The notes under the pieces are model-generated. The model did no database searches. It had not been told where the DNA came from and saw only the letters and a program-made list of their open reading frames with translations. From NCBI GenBank assembly GCA_902826455.1, contig CADEEV010000024.1, positions 20,860 through 71,914 on the forward strand: a DNA stretch of 51,055 nucleotides, in the 5' to 3' direction. This document shows, one piece after another, positions 44,357 through 51,055 of this stretch (its first letter is position 1; each line of letters begins with the position of its first letter). The position numbers and the translations under genes are program-made. The DNA is from an uncultured Acidobacteriota bacterium (lineage in GTDB: Bacteria; Acidobacteriota; Vicinamibacteria; Fen-336).

Positions 44357-44946
44357 GCGGCTCCAAGGGCAACGGCGGCACGCTGAAGGACGAGCCGGAG
44401 CCCGGCGAGGACGCTCCCGAGTCCGCATCCGGACTCGCCGCCGTCGAGCCCGACGCCCCGGTGGAGCTGACCCGCGAGGCCTTCGAGGCGCTGCGTCGCG
44501 AACGAGACGAGCTGCGCGACCAGCTGCTGCGGCGCCGCGCAGACTTCGAGAACTACAAGAAGCGCGTGGAGCGCGACCGGCAGCAGGCGGCCCAGGACGC
44601 CTCCGCAGGCCTTCTCGAGGCCCTGCTTCCGGCCCTCGACAACTTCGACCGGGCCCTCGAGGCCGGCGGCAACGAAGCGACGCTGCGCGAGGGCATCGAG
44701 CTCACGCGACGCCAGTTGCTGGGCGTGCTCGAGACGAAGGGCGTGAGCGTGCAGGATGCCCTCGGGCAGCCCTTCGATCCCGAGGTGCATCAGGCGTTGT
44801 CGTACGAGGCCGTGCCCGGGAAGGCCGACGGCACCGTTGTCGAGGTCTTCCAGAAGGGGTATTTTCTCGGGGGCCGGCTCCTTCGCCCGGCCCTCGTCAA
44901 GGTCGCAAAGGGGGACGCGGAGAGTCCAGAGGGAACTCGTGGGTAA
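44353..44946 (+). CDS. grpE: Nucleotide exchange factor GrpE
   Basis: Promotes ADP release from DnaK, 197 residues from GTG 44353. Acidic disordered N-terminus, long coiled coil ([29 protein letters not shown]), then the beta-wing domain: [48 protein letters not shown]. Overlaps dnaK by eight bases, so translation is coupled. Confidence 0.96.
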   Translation: MSGSKGNGGTLKDEPEPGEDAPESASGLAAVEPDAPVELTREAFEALRRERDELRDQLLRRRADFENYKKRVERDRQQAAQDASAGLLEALLPALDNFDRALEAGGNEATLREGIELTRRQLLGVLETKGVSVQDALGQPFDPEVHQALSYEAVPGKADGTVVEVFQKGYFLGGRLLRPALVKVAKGDAESPEGTRG

Positions 44947-46741
44947 GACCATCGGAATCGATCTCGGCACGACGAACTCCTGCGTGGCCGTCATGGAAGG
45001 CGGTGCGCCCCAGGTGATTCCGAACCAGGAGGGCGCCCGCACGACGCCGTCCATCGTCGGCTTCACCGCCAAGGGCGAGCGTCTCGTGGGCCAGATCGCG
45101 AAACGCCAGGCCCTCACGAACCCGAAGAACACGGTCTTCGCGGTGAAGCGGCTGGTCGGGCGCAAGTTCAACTCCACCGAGGTCGAGCAGGCCCGGCGCT
45201 TCATGCCGTACCAGCTCTCCGAGGCCCCGAACGGCGACGTGCACATCCAGATCGAGGACAAGGTCTACTCCCCGCCGGAAATCTCGTCCTTCGTGCTGCA
45301 GAAGCTGAAGGCCGCGGCCGAGGATTACCTCGGCGAGCCGGTCGAGGAAGCGATCATCACGGTTCCCGCCTACTTCAACGATCCGCAACGCCAGGCCACG
45401 AAGGACGCCGGCCTGATCGCGGGCCTCAAGGTCTCGCGCATCATCAACGAGCCCACGGCGGCGGCGCTCTCGTACGGCCTCAAGAACGCCAAGGGCCAGT
45501 TCGTCGCGGTCTACGACCTCGGCGGCGGCACGTTCGACATCTCGATCCTGGAGATGGCCGAGGGCCTCTTCCAGGTGCGCGCCACGGGCGGCGACACGTT
45601 CCTGGGCGGCGAGGACTTCGACCAGCGCGTCATCGACTGGCTGATCGAGGAGTTCCTGCGCGAGACCGGCATCGACCTGCGCCAGGACCGCATGGCCCTG
45701 CAGCGCCTGAAGGAAGCGGCCGAGAAGGCGAAGTGCGAGCTCTCGACGGCGCAGCAGACCGAGATCGTGCTGCCCTTCATCTCCGCCGACGCGTCCGGGC
45801 CGAAGCACCTCAACACGGTCCTCACGCGCCAGAAGTACGAGGGTCTCACGGACGACCTGCTGGAGCGCACCATCGAGCCCTGCAAGCGCTGCCTGGCCGA
45901 CGCCGGCCTGCGCGCGGACCAGATCGACGAGGTGCTGCTGGTCGGCGGCCAGACCCGCGCCCCGCGCGTGGCCGAGATCGTGCGGAAGGTCTTCAACCGC
46001 GAGTCGAACCGCGCGGTGAACCCCGACGAGGGCGTCGCGATGGGCGCCGCGATCCAGACCGGCATCATCGCGGGCGAGGTCAAGGAGCTCGTCCTCCTCG
46101 ACGTGACGCCCCACACCCTGGGCATCGAGACCAAGGACGGCACCTTCACCCCGCTCATCGAGCGCAACAGCACGATTCCGACCCGCAAGGGACGGGTCTT
46201 CACCACGGTCGCCGACAACCAGACCAAGGTCGAGGTCCACGTCCTCCAGGGCGAGAGCGACATGGCGGCCTACAACAAGAGCCTCGCCAAGTTCGAGCTG
46301 ACGAACGTCCCCCCGGCTCCGAAGGGCGTGCCGCAGATCGAGGTCACCTTCGAGATCGACGTGAACGGCATCGTCTCGGTCAGCGCCCAGGACCAGGCCA
46401 CGGGACGCAGCCAGTCCGTCGTCATCCACCCCTCGGGCGGCCTCTCGCAACAGGATCTGTCGCGCCTCGTCACCGAGACGCGCTCCCGGGAGCAGAACGA
46501 GCGCTCCCAGAAGGAGCAGGAAGCCGTGGTGCGGCAGCTCGACGGCCTGGTCGCGAACACCATGCGCTCCGTGCAGGCCCTCGAGGGCAAGCTCACCGCC
46601 GACGAGCAGGAGCGCATCCTGGCGGCCATGGACAAGGCCAAGAAGGCCCGCAGCGAGGGCGGTGTCGACGAGTTGCGCGCCCGCCTCGCCGACATGGAGC
46701 GCGCCGCGAGCCTCATCGGCCAGGCCATGCTCCGGCCGTAG
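44939..46741 (+). CDS. dnaK: Hsp70 chaperone DnaK, short C-terminus
   Basis: ATP-dependent chaperone, 600 residues from GTG 44939. ATPase domain: [79 protein letters not shown]. Substrate domain: [41 protein letters not shown]. The helical lid is present, but the protein ends [12 protein letters not shown] and lacks the disordered tail and terminal DAEFEEV-type motif of typical ~640-residue DnaK. It could be a diverged paralogue, but synteny with hrcA, grpE and dnaJ supports DnaK. Cys residues occur in [11 protein letters not shown], which is unusual. Confidence 0.94.
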   Translation: MGKTIGIDLGTTNSCVAVMEGGAPQVIPNQEGARTTPSIVGFTAKGERLVGQIAKRQALTNPKNTVFAVKRLVGRKFNSTEVEQARRFMPYQLSEAPNGDVHIQIEDKVYSPPEISSFVLQKLKAAAEDYLGEPVEEAIITVPAYFNDPQRQATKDAGLIAGLKVSRIINEPTAAALSYGLKNAKGQFVAVYDLGGGTFDISILEMAEGLFQVRATGGDTFLGGEDFDQRVIDWLIEEFLRETGIDLRQDRMALQRLKEAAEKAKCELSTAQQTEIVLPFISADASGPKHLNTVLTRQKYEGLTDDLLERTIEPCKRCLADAGLRADQIDEVLLVGGQTRAPRVAEIVRKVFNRESNRAVNPDEGVAMGAAIQTGIIAGEVKELVLLDVTPHTLGIETKDGTFTPLIERNSTIPTRKGRVFTTVADNQTKVEVHVLQGESDMAAYNKSLAKFELTNVPPAPKGVPQIEVTFEIDVNGIVSVSAQDQATGRSQSVVIHPSGGLSQQDLSRLVTETRSREQNERSQKEQEAVVRQLDGLVANTMRSVQALEGKLTADEQERILAAMDKAKKARSEGGVDELRARLADMERAASLIGQAMLRP

Positions 46742-46759
46742 CCGGCGCCCGGGAGCTTC

Positions 46760-47887
46760 GTGGCTACGCGCACCAAGGCGGACTACTACGAGGTTCTCGG
46801 AGTGTCGAAGACCGCCTCCGAGCAGGAGATCAAGTCCGCCTATCGCAAGCTCGCCCTCAAGTACCACCCCGACCGGAATCCCGGCGACGCCGCGGCCGAG
46901 GAGAAGTTCAAGGAGTCGGCCGAGGCCTACGGGGTCCTCCAGGATCCCGAGAAGCGCCGCCGCTACGATGCCTACGGCCATGCGGGCCTGGGCGGCGCCG
47001 GGGGCGCGGCCGGCTTCGACCCCAGCGCCTTCGCCGACTTCGGCGACATCCTGGGGGACTTCTTCGGCTTCGGCGACGCCTTCGGCCGGCGCCGGGGCGG
47101 GCCGCGTCGCGGCGCCGACCTGCGCTACAACCTCGACCTCTCCTTCGAGGAAGCCGCCTTCGGCACCGAGACCCACATCCGCATACCGCGCGCCGAGACC
47201 TGCGCCACCTGCGGCGGCAACGGCAGCGCCCCCGGCACCGAGCCCGAGACCTGCACCTCCTGCAACGGCGCCGGGCAGGTTTCCTTCCAGCAGGGCTTCT
47301 TCAGCGTGGCCCGCACCTGCAACCGCTGCCGCGGCACCGGCAAGGTGGTCACCCACCCGTGCAAGGAGTGCGACGGCGAGGGGCACATCGAGCGGGAGCG
47401 CAAGATCCAGATCAAGATCCCCGGCGGCGTCGACACCGGCAGCCAGCTCCGGATCACCGGCGAGGGCGAAGCCGGCAGCGCGGGCGGACCGCCGGGCGAC
47501 CTCTACGTCGTCGTGCGCGCGGCCGAGCACTCCTTCTTCCGGCGCGACGGCGCGAGCCTGCACTGCGAGATGCCCATCGCCTTCACGCAGGCGGCGCTCG
47601 GCGCGACGATCGAGGTGCCGACGCCCGAAGGCGGCAAGGCGAAGGTCAACGTCCCCGAGGGAACCCAGTCCGGAGCCAGCTTCCGGGTGCGCGGCCACGG
47701 CGTCCAGCACCTCGGGTCGCGCGGCCGGGGCGATCTCCACGTGACGGTGCGCGTCATCGTCCCGAGCAAGCTGACCGGCGAGCAGCGCAAGCTCCTCGAG
47801 CAGCTCCAGAAGACCCTGCCGGTTCCCGAGTTGAAGGACGGCAAGGACAAATCCTTCTTCGAGAAGGTCAAGGACATTCTGGGCTAG
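46760..47887 (+). CDS. dnaJ: Co-chaperone DnaJ
   Basis: Type I Hsp40, 375 residues from GTG 46760. J domain with HPD ([10 protein letters not shown]), Gly/Phe-rich region ([18 protein letters not shown]), four zinc repeats ([32 protein letters not shown]) and the two C-terminal beta domains. Delivers clients to DnaK and stimulates its ATPase. 18 bases after dnaK. A small GC hairpin (47889-47905) follows. Confidence 0.97.
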   Translation: MATRTKADYYEVLGVSKTASEQEIKSAYRKLALKYHPDRNPGDAAAEEKFKESAEAYGVLQDPEKRRRYDAYGHAGLGGAGGAAGFDPSAFADFGDILGDFFGFGDAFGRRRGGPRRGADLRYNLDLSFEEAAFGTETHIRIPRAETCATCGGNGSAPGTEPETCTSCNGAGQVSFQQGFFSVARTCNRCRGTGKVVTHPCKECDGEGHIERERKIQIKIPGGVDTGSQLRITGEGEAGSAGGPPGDLYVVVRAAEHSFFRRDGASLHCEMPIAFTQAALGATIEVPTPEGGKAKVNVPEGTQSGASFRVRGHGVQHLGSRGRGDLHVTVRVIVPSKLTGEQRKLLEQLQKTLPVPELKDGKDKSFFEKVKDILG

Positions 47888-47888
47888 C

Positions 47889-47905
47889 CGGGAGGCGTCC
47901 TCCCG
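47889..47905 (+). terminator. Weak hairpin after dnaJ
   Basis: CGGGAGG - CGT - CCTCCCG, seven-bp stem and three-base loop, no T-tract. May attenuate read-through from the chaperone operon into prmA. Confidence 0.3.
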
Positions 47906-47923
47906 AGTCGGTCCGAGCTCACC

Positions 47924-48760
47924 ATGACGGTCCAAGCGATCCTCGTGACGGTTGCGGACGCCGACGAAGAGACGGCCTCGACCGTGCTCTGGGAGCTGGG
48001 CACCCTGGGCGTCGAGGTGCAGGCCGGCCTTCCCGGGCACTCGCGCCTGCTCGCCTACTTCCCCACGGACACGGAGCTCGCCACGGTCCGAGCGGCGCTC
48101 GCCACCCTCCCCGGCGCCGTCATCGAACCGGCCGCCGTTCCCGACGTGGACTGGGTGGCGCGCTTCCGCGAGAACTTCCGCGGCTTCGACGTGGGCTCGT
48201 TCCGCATCGCCCCGCCCTGGGACCGGCCGGCGTCCGTCGCCGCAGGCGAGCACCTGATCCTGATGGACCCGGGACGCGCCTTCGGCACGGGCACCCACGA
48301 GACGACGCGCCTCTGCCTGCGCGCTCTCGAGGAGGCCTTCGTGGCCCGGCCGCGGGCGAGCCTGCTCGACGTGGGCACCGGCACCGGCATCCTGGCGATC
48401 GCCGCGCTGCAGCTCGGCGCCTCGCGGGTGGTCGGGATCGAGAACGATCCCGAGGCTCTCGAGAACGCGCGGGAGCATGCGGCCCTCAACGGCGTGACGC
48501 CCGAGCTCGTCCGCGGCGACGGCGCGCGCGGCGTCCCGGCGGGCAGCTACGATCTGGTGGTGGCCAACATCACCGCACCCCTCCTGCGGGAACGCGCCCG
48601 CGAGATCCTCGCGGCGGTCAAGCTGGGGGGCCGCGTGATCCTGTCGGGCCTGCTGGTCGACGAGGCAGAGGCCGTGACGGCCGCCTACTCCCACGCCGGC
48701 CCCGTCGAGCGACGGCTCGACGGGGAGTGGGCCTGCCTCGTCGTGCGGATGCGAGCGTGA
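47924..48760 (+). CDS. prmA: Ribosomal protein L11 methyltransferase
   Basis: SAM-dependent methyltransferase of L11, 278 residues. PrmA hallmarks: PDVDWVARFRENFRGFDVG, MDPGRAFGTGTHETTRLCLRAL, SAM site LLDVGTGTGILAIAAL, and VVANITAPLL (N-x-x-A motif). N-terminal ~70 residues form the substrate-binding domain. Commonly sits with dnaJ and rsmE, as here; overlaps rsmE as GTGA. Confidence 0.93.
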   Translation: MTVQAILVTVADADEETASTVLWELGTLGVEVQAGLPGHSRLLAYFPTDTELATVRAALATLPGAVIEPAAVPDVDWVARFRENFRGFDVGSFRIAPPWDRPASVAAGEHLILMDPGRAFGTGTHETTRLCLRALEEAFVARPRASLLDVGTGTGILAIAALQLGASRVVGIENDPEALENAREHAALNGVTPELVRGDGARGVPAGSYDLVVANITAPLLRERAREILAAVKLGGRVILSGLLVDEAEAVTAAYSHAGPVERRLDGEWACLVVRMRA

Positions 48761-49485
48761 CGGTCCCGCGCTTCCACCTGCCCGGGGCCGCTCCCGGGGC
48801 GCGCGTCACGTTCCCGGAGCACACCGCCCATCACGCCCGCGAGATCCTGCGACTGCGCACCGGCGGCGCGGTGCGCATCTTCGACGGCGCGGGGAACGAG
48901 TTCGACGGCGTCCTGGAGGACGTCTCGCGGCGGGGCGTCGTGGTCCACCTCCTGCACGCCGTCGCGCCGCGCGCGGAATCGCCGCTCCGGATCGTGCTGG
49001 CGCTGTCCCCTCTCAAGGGCGACCGCATGGAGCTCGTGATCCAGAAGGCCACGGAGCTCGGCGTCGCCGAGGTCTGGCCCGTGGTGACGGCTCGCACGGA
49101 CGCGGTCGCGCGGCCCGCGCTCAAGGGCTCGCGGCAGGAGCGCTGGGACAAGGTGGCGAGCGGGGCCGCGGAGCAATCAGGTCGCGCCACGGTGCCCCTG
49201 GTCGCCCCGACCACGACCCTCGACCAGCTGCTGGCGCGTCCCTTCGAGGGGGCTCGTGCCCTGTTGCTCGAGACGGGCCAGAATGCGCCGCTCGCCTCGC
49301 TCGAGGCGCCGCGCGCGATCCTGCTTCTGATCGGACCGGCGGGCGGCTGGGACGATCGGGAGGCCCAACGCCTCACGTCGGCCGGCTTCGCGGCCATCAG
49401 CGTGGGCCCGCGGATCCTGCGCGCGGAGACGGCGGCCATCACCGCCGTGGCGCTCGCCCAGGGACTCTGGGGCGACCTGCGCTAG
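48757..49485 (+). CDS. rsmE: 16S rRNA (uracil-1498-N3)-methyltransferase
   Basis: SPOUT-class m3U methyltransferase, 242 residues from GTG 48757. N-terminal PUA-like part (HHAREILRLRTGGAVRIFDG), SPOUT knot motifs LSPLKGDRMELVIQKATELG, LIGPAGGWDDREA and VGPRILRAETAAITAVAL. Coupled to prmA by GTGA. Ends shortly before an eight-bp inverted repeat and the kinase promoter. Confidence 0.95.
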   Translation: MTVPRFHLPGAAPGARVTFPEHTAHHAREILRLRTGGAVRIFDGAGNEFDGVLEDVSRRGVVVHLLHAVAPRAESPLRIVLALSPLKGDRMELVIQKATELGVAEVWPVVTARTDAVARPALKGSRQERWDKVASGAAEQSGRATVPLVAPTTTLDQLLARPFEGARALLLETGQNAPLASLEAPRAILLLIGPAGGWDDREAQRLTSAGFAAISVGPRILRAETAAITAVALAQGLWGDLR

Positions 49486-49490
49486 CGCCG

Positions 49491-49515
49491 GCGCTCCCGG
49501 GTCGCGTGGGAGCGC
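49491..49515. repeat. Inverted repeat GCGCTCCC-N9-GGGAGCGC before the kinase promoter
   Basis: Eight-bp perfect arms with a nine-base loop. It begins six bases after the rsmE stop and ends five bases before the TATACT box of the kinase gene. Could be an rsmE transcript end without T-tract or an operator over the kinase -35 region. Confidence 0.45.
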
Positions 49516-49520
49516 TCTGC

Positions 49521-49526
49521 TATACT
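49521..49526 (+). promoter_or_regulatory. -10 box (TATACT) of the kinase gene
   Basis: GCTATACT lies 14 bases before ATG 49540; the leader would be about seven bases. No -35 consensus. Confidence 0.45.
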
Positions 49527-49539
49527 CCGCGCACCTCCA

Positions 49540-50475
49540 ATGTTCCTGCTGGGACAGGCTGTCGGTAAGTACCAGATTCTCTCCAACCTCGGATCCGGCG
49601 GCTTCGGCACCGTCTTCCTCGCGAAGGACGTCTGGATCGACAAGAAGGTCGCGATCAAGGTCCCCCACCGCCAGAGCGGGGACTTCGACGACCTCCTGCA
49701 GGAGCCCCGCCTGCTGGCCGCCCTCGACCACCAGAACATCGTGGGCATCGTCACGGCGGAGCGCGTCGAGAACGTCTTCTTCATCGTCATGGAGTACGTG
49801 AAGGGCGAGAGCCTCGAGGCCGTCCTCGACCGTGAGAAGTCCCTGGACACGGCGCGCGCCCTCAACTACATCCTGCAGATCCTGAAGGGCCTTGAGCATG
49901 CCCAGGCGGCCTCCGTCCTGCATCGGGACCTGCGGCCGGCGAACGTGCTGATCTCCGAGAGCGGCATCGTGAAGGTCGCCGACTTCGGCACGTCGCGGTT
50001 CCTGGAGAAGTCCCACGCGACGACCGTGATCGGCAGCCCGCCGTACATGGCTCCCGAGCAGTTCCAGGGCCGCGCGGTGCTGGCCTCGGACGTGTACTCG
50101 GTCGGCGTGATCTTCTACCAGATGCTGACCGGCACCCTGCCCTACTTCAGCCCGAACCCGGCCCAGATCGAGCGCATGGTGGCCCAGGGCCGCTGCACGC
50201 CCCCCAAGCTGCGCAACAGCCAGATCCCGAAAGAGATCTCCGACATCATCATGAAGTCGCTCTCGCCCGAGGTCAGCGAGCGCTACCAGCGCGCCTCGGA
50301 GCTCATCGAGGACCTCGCGACCGCCGGCGAGATCGACCACAAGGCCACGGAGATGGAGGACATCCGGCGCCGCCTGAAGGCCCGCGAGGTGCCCAAGAAG
50401 GCGTTCTGCTGGCACTGCCGGAAGCCCCTGCACGCGCGCTCCGACACGTGCCCGTTCTGCGGCGAGCGCCAGTAG
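49540..50475 (+). CDS. Hanks-type Ser/Thr protein kinase with C-terminal zinc ribbon
   Basis: Soluble protein kinase, 311 residues. Glycine loop GSGGFGTV (18-25), Lys40 in VAIK, helix-C Glu55, catalytic loop HRDLRPAN (128-135; the usual HRDLKPxN Lys is Arg132), DFG (148-150), SPPYMAPEQF (activation segment). After the kinase fold a C-terminal tail (about 262-285, ATEMEDIRRRLKAREVPKK) leads to a zinc ribbon with Cys290, Cys293, Cys304 and Cys307 (CWHC...CPFC). No membrane helix and no PASTA repeats. Arg at that position occurs in Src-type kinases, so activity is expected. Targets unknown. Monocistronic between rsmE and ilvE. Confidence 0.92.
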   Translation: MFLLGQAVGKYQILSNLGSGGFGTVFLAKDVWIDKKVAIKVPHRQSGDFDDLLQEPRLLAALDHQNIVGIVTAERVENVFFIVMEYVKGESLEAVLDREKSLDTARALNYILQILKGLEHAQAASVLHRDLRPANVLISESGIVKVADFGTSRFLEKSHATTVIGSPPYMAPEQFQGRAVLASDVYSVGVIFYQMLTGTLPYFSPNPAQIERMVAQGRCTPPKLRNSQIPKEISDIIMKSLSPEVSERYQRASELIEDLATAGEIDHKATEMEDIRRRLKAREVPKKAFCWHCRKPLHARSDTCPFCGERQ

Positions 50476-50530
50476 TCTTCGGCCTGCAGCGCTAACTCTC
50501 CACGTCTCAGAGACTTCCCTACCCTTTCCG

Positions 50531-50560
50531 TTGACAGCGCCGCGGCCCAGGCTCTAGAAT
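50531..50560 (+). promoter_or_regulatory. Promoter of ilvE
   Basis: Perfect TTGACA (50531-50536), 18-base spacer, TAGAAT (50555-50560). Predicted start near 50567, about four bases before ATG 50571; too short for a T-box or leader-peptide attenuator. Confidence 0.7.
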
Positions 50561-50570
50561 CCCAAGCACG

Positions 50571-51055
50571 ATGGCCTTCCCGAAGTCGGACAAGATCTGG
50601 ATGAACGGCACGCTCGTGCCCTGGGACGACGCGAAGATCCACATCGGATCCCACGTCATCCACTACGCGTCCGCGGTCTTCGAGGGCGTGCGCTGCTACG
50701 CGACGCCCGAGGGCTCCGCGATCTTCCGGCTGGAGGCGCACACGCGCCGGCTTTTCGACTCCGCCAAGATCTACCGCATGGACATCCCGATCGAGCAGGC
50801 CGCCTTCAACCAGGCGATCCTCGACACCGTGGCCGCCAACGGCCTCGAGGCGTGCTACATCCGCCCGCTCATCTATCGGGGCTTCGGACAGCTCGGCGTC
50901 AACCCGTTCCCGTGCCCCGTCGACATGTCGATCATGGTGTGGAACTGGGGCAAGTACCTCGGCGAAGAAGCCCTCGAGAACGGCGTCGACGTCCGCGTCA
51001 GCTCGTGGACGCGCATCGCGCCCAACACGCTGCCGGCCATGGCCAAGACCGCCGC
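50571..51055 (+). CDS. ilvE: Branched-chain amino-acid aminotransferase, 3' part cut by window
   Basis: PLP-dependent transaminase for Leu, Ile and Val. Only the first ~161 residues are present. Class IV motifs: KIWMNGTLVPWDDAKIHIGS, HYASAVFEGVRCYATPEG, FRLEAHTRRLFDSAKIY, CYIRPLIYRGFGQLGVNP, VWNWGKYLG and the start of SSWTRIAPNTLPAMAKTAA. The PLP lysine lies beyond the window. ATG 50571 is close to its -10 box. Would act with the LeuB-like dehydrogenase and isomerase at 2380-5430 in leucine synthesis. Confidence 0.95.
   Translation, partial: MAFPKSDKIWMNGTLVPWDDAKIHIGSHVIHYASAVFEGVRCYATPEGSAIFRLEAHTRRLFDSAKIYRMDIPIEQAAFNQAILDTVAANGLEACYIRPLIYRGFGQLGVNPFPCPVDMSIMVWNWGKYLGEEALENGVDVRVSSWTRIAPNTLPAMAKTA

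Noticed and set aside
44897-48694. 1265-codon minus-strand frame opposite dnaK-dnaJ-prmA
   Set aside because: Antisense of three unmistakable genes; the translation has no recognisable domain.
50476-50570. T-box or leader-peptide attenuator before ilvE
   Set aside because: The promoter lies within four to ten bases of the ATG; no leader exists to fold.

Overview
The window reads as ordinary chromosomal DNA from a GC-rich, diderm, non-sporulating bacterium. I see no insertion sequences, prophage, CRISPR array, integrase or rRNA. The gene mix suggests an Acidobacteriota-type organism (Thermoanaerobaculia/Vicinamibacteria-like). The pointers are an Oar-like TonB-dependent receptor with an N-terminal carboxypeptidase-regulatory domain, an S55 (SpoIVB-type) peptidase in a Gram-negative setting, sulfatase-fold/TPR fusions, and a small membrane protein with a GWLIPGAGH motif. 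This placement is inference from gene content only; no marker phylogeny was possible.

Layout. 1-1178: partial thiolase (minus). 1286-2383: TolB-like lipoprotein. 2380-6366: minus-strand operon running from 6366 down: GWLIPGAGH membrane protein, 58-aa membrane protein, VanZ-like protein, isopropylmalate-dehydrogenase-like enzyme, and a fused aconitase-fold isomerase with the swivel domain first. 6450-11416: S55 peptidase, secreted beta-propeller, GT9 glycosyltransferase. 11397-12700: ECF sigma factor and zinc-finger anti-sigma factor with a TonB-C-like end. 12799-14358: AmpG-like MFS transporter, divergent from aspartate kinase (14408-15592). 15607-17910: TPR plus AAA+ enhancer-binding regulator, divergent from three translationally coupled alkaline-phosphatase-superfamily/TPR proteins (18032-24533). 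24586-27447: TonB-dependent receptor. 27781-35319: housekeeping operon aroC-def-fmt-rsmB-PASTA protein-rpe-thioesterase-epimerase-bamD. 35495-36628: LysM protein ending in a clear terminator. 36689-38603: pgsA and a nucleotide-sugar dehydrogenase (minus). 38743-41155: sugar-nucleotidyltransferase and phosphohexomutase. 41214-41289: tRNA-Gly(CCC). 41332-43275: bactofilin and aldehyde dehydrogenase. 43316-49485: hrcA-grpE-dnaK-dnaJ-prmA-rsmE. 49540-50475: Ser/Thr kinase with a zinc ribbon. 50571-end: partial ilvE.

How the parts fit. The content centres on envelope building (BamD, PgsA, NDP-sugar enzymes, GT9, LysM, PASTA, bactofilin, AmpG) and protein quality control (peptide deformylase, chaperones, S55 peptidase), with branched-chain amino-acid steps near both ends (LeuB-like plus isomerase; IlvE). 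Genes are packed tightly, with many 4-base start/stop overlaps (ATGA, GTGA, TTGA, CTGA).

Most notable signals: (i) sigma-70-like promoters that sit almost on the start codon and imply leaderless or very short leaders; (ii) an S55 peptidase whose conserved blocks appear circularly permuted relative to SpoIVB; (iii) a swivel-first aconitase/isopropylmalate-isomerase fusion; (iv) three AP-superfamily/TPR proteins with Ser or Thr where sulfatases carry formylglycine, divergent from a TPR-AAA+ regulator; (v) an anti-sigma factor fused to a TonB-C-like domain; (vi) an apparent CTG start for rpe.
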